From DASRUP01 sp036397395 (GTDB lineage: Bacteria; Patescibacteriota; Minisyncoccia; Minisyncoccales; UBA10102): 13,145 nt of DNA. Of the stretch, positions 12,298 to 13,145 are shown piece after piece. The DNA is taken from positions 1 through 13,145 of the forward strand of contig DASWIZ010000026.1 in the NCBI GenBank assembly GCA_036397395.1, given 5' to 3'. Both the position numbers and the translations under genes were made by a program. Position 1 is the stretch's first letter, and each line of letters starts with the position of its first letter. The notes beneath the pieces were generated by a model, which saw nothing but the letters and a program-made list of their open reading frames with translations, had not been told where the DNA came from and searched no databases.

Positions 12298-12915
12298 TTA
12301 AGCCGTGAGGGTGTCTTTGGTGCTGGGTACCTGGGTTGGTGCCCTGGGGTCTGGTTCTAGCGCGTCGCGCAGGGCGCGCGCCAGGGCCTTGAACAGGGCT
12401 TCTGCCTTGTGGTGAGGGCTGACACCGGCCAGCACTTTCGCATGCAGGTTCATCTTGCCTTCGATGGCGAAGGACTCCAGGAAGTGGCGGATTAAATCGC
12501 CGGACAGGGTCTCCACCATCGCGTCGTCCAGGGTAGTCTCCACCACCGGATACCCGCGTCCGCTACAGTCCACCGCCACCATCACCAGCGCTTCGTCCAG
12601 GGGGACAATAGCGTGGCCCATGCGCCGGATCCCTCGCGGCTCGCCCATAGCCTGGTGGAAGGCCCTCCCTAGCAGAATCGAGACATCCTCAACCAGGTGA
12701 TGCCATCCTACATGCACGTCGCCCCGGGCCTGCAGGGTTATGTCAAACAGTCCGTGCCGGGCCAGCTGGCTGACCATGTGGTCCAGAAAGCCGTTGCCCG
12801 TATCTACCTGGTAATGACCCTGGCCGTCCAGGTCCACCGACAGGGAGATTCTAGTCTCTCCGGTAGTGCGCTCTAACGAAGCGATGCGCGCCCTCTCAAT
12901 CCTTTCTTGCCCCAT
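12298..12915 (-). CDS. hisB: imidazoleglycerol-phosphate dehydratase
   Basis: The 205-aa protein is a complete stand-alone HisB (IGPD), which dehydrates imidazoleglycerol phosphate in histidine synthesis using manganese bound by paired His/Glu motifs. Visible marks are GFLDHM (42-47), WHHLVEDVSILLG (71-83), PLDEALV (105-111), LHAKVLAGVSPHHKAEALFK (157-176) and the closing VPSTK (196-200). ATG 12915 has a canonical AGGAGG (12925-12920) four bases upstream. The gene is GC-rich with strongly GC-biased third positions, quite unlike the AT-leaning genes before 12231. The protein style (IERARIASLERTTGET start) reminds me of Chloroflexota. No other his gene is visible. Transfer or a chimeric contig are the two explanations. 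Confidence 0.95.
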   Translation of the reverse strand: MGQERIERARIASLERTTGETRISLSVDLDGQGHYQVDTGNGFLDHMVSQLARHGLFDITLQARGDVHVGWHHLVEDVSILLGRAFHQAMGEPRGIRRMGHAIVPLDEALVMVAVDCSGRGYPVVETTLDDAMVETLSGDLIRHFLESFAIEGKMNLHAKVLAGVSPHHKAEALFKALARALRDALEPDPRAPTQVPSTKDTLTA

Positions 12916-13044
12916 GTTTCCTCCTATGTAGTTTTGAATTGTGAGGGCGTCCCCTCGCTACTTCTGCCATACCACGTTTTGGTGGGTTTGTATAGATCTT
13001 ACTTGGTAACTGCTCACTGGGGGTATCCCAACAAAGCAGCCCGG
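12916..13044 (-). promoter_or_regulatory. hisB upstream region with Shine-Dalgarno and small hairpin
   Basis: Non-coding as far as I can tell. It holds the AGGAGG site at 12925-12920 and a hairpin GAGGG-gacg-CCCTC at about 12943-12956 just ahead of it, which could influence ribosome access. No -35/-10 pair stands out. Confidence 0.4.
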
Positions 13045-13145
13045 TTAAGCAGGATTGGGCTGGAAGAGTTTGGCGTATTCGGCAAAGAAGTTCCTGGGTT
13101 TTGCCCACCACAGAGAGAGGAGCACAGAACAAAGGATGCTCATCG
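13045..13145 (-). CDS. possible 3' end of a gene upstream of hisB
   Basis: A minus-strand frame is open from the right edge to TAA at 13047-13045. It reads SILCSVLLSLWWAKPRNFFA, then EYAKLFQPNPA. It may be the end of an upstream gene with a hydrophobic stretch, or chance. I do not recognise it, and it does not look like the end of HisC or HisD. Confidence 0.2.
   Translation of the reverse strand, partial: MSILCSVLLSLWWAKPRNFFAEYAKLFQPNPA

Noticed and set aside
12455..12700. Plus-strand frame inside hisB
   Set aside because: Shadow of a GC-rich gene with full family motifs on the other strand.
12896..13132. 78-aa minus-strand frame upstream of hisB
   Set aside because: It overlaps the hisB start and ribosome site and reads as random Arg/Lys-rich sequence.
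1..13145. CRISPR array, transposase or integrase
   Set aside because: No regular repeat-spacer pattern and no recombinase or DDE protein was seen, so the RM cassette has no encoded mobility enzyme in this window.

Overview
The window looks like a piece of a Patescibacteria (Candidate Phyla Radiation, Parcubacteria-type) genome. The evidence is indirect. Genes are short and tightly packed, with ATGA overlaps or gaps of 1-6 nt. Almost no gene in the first 12.2 kb has a Shine-Dalgarno sequence, and two promoters sit so close to their ATG that the mRNA should be (nearly) leaderless. The proteins are reduced, divergent members of core families. TGA is used as a stop (for example the NIF3 gene at 1332-1334), so the UGA=Gly code of Gracilibacteria/Absconditabacteria is not in use.

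Layout. (1) 1-1801: the end of a Mur ligase, a 57-aa basic protein, a NIF3-family protein and a SpoU/TrmH-type RNA methyltransferase, overlapping and all on +. (2) 1861-2592: a well-formed promoter with an 18-bp palindrome over its -10 box drives an unrecognised 177-aa protein. Its 3' end runs into a duplicated tRNA D-arm, followed by tRNA-Arg(CCG) and a terminator. (3) 2615-6101: an AT-rich restriction-modification cassette made of an XRE regulator, a fused nuclease/N6-adenine methylase (633 aa) and a two-domain specificity subunit (311 aa). The architecture and sizes are those of BcgI-like type IIB systems. It is bracketed by two degenerate GC-rich repeats in inverted orientation, whose stems differ but stay paired. 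(4) 6147-6417: an apparently undescribed minus-strand small RNA (three-way junction, own promoter and terminator, DnaA box behind the promoter), then a structured leader ahead of a permease gene. (5) 6417-9543: an apparent membrane and metal operon of amino-acid permease, acylphosphatase, a small HLHHW membrane protein, a VIT1/CCC1-type Fe/Mn transporter and a PD-(D/E)XK nuclease, closed by a 13-bp hairpin. (6) 9597-12231: a divergent pair, a small acidic protein on - and an EndoQ-type PHP endonuclease on +. The endonuclease ends in a beta-clamp-like QKSLF and is followed by a LicA/choline-kinase-like phosphotransferase.

(7) 12298-13145: an abrupt change of style. A GC-rich, complete hisB lies on the minus strand with a canonical AGGAGG site. 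It does not resemble the rest of the window and suggests either horizontal transfer or a chimeric assembly junction near 12232-12300.

The most interesting items are the minus-strand ncRNA at 6147-6212, the covarying inverted repeats around the RM cassette, the possible clamp-binding tail of EndoQ, and the shared CCCC(R)TTAGA...TCTAA(Y)GGGG elements at two intergenic promoters.
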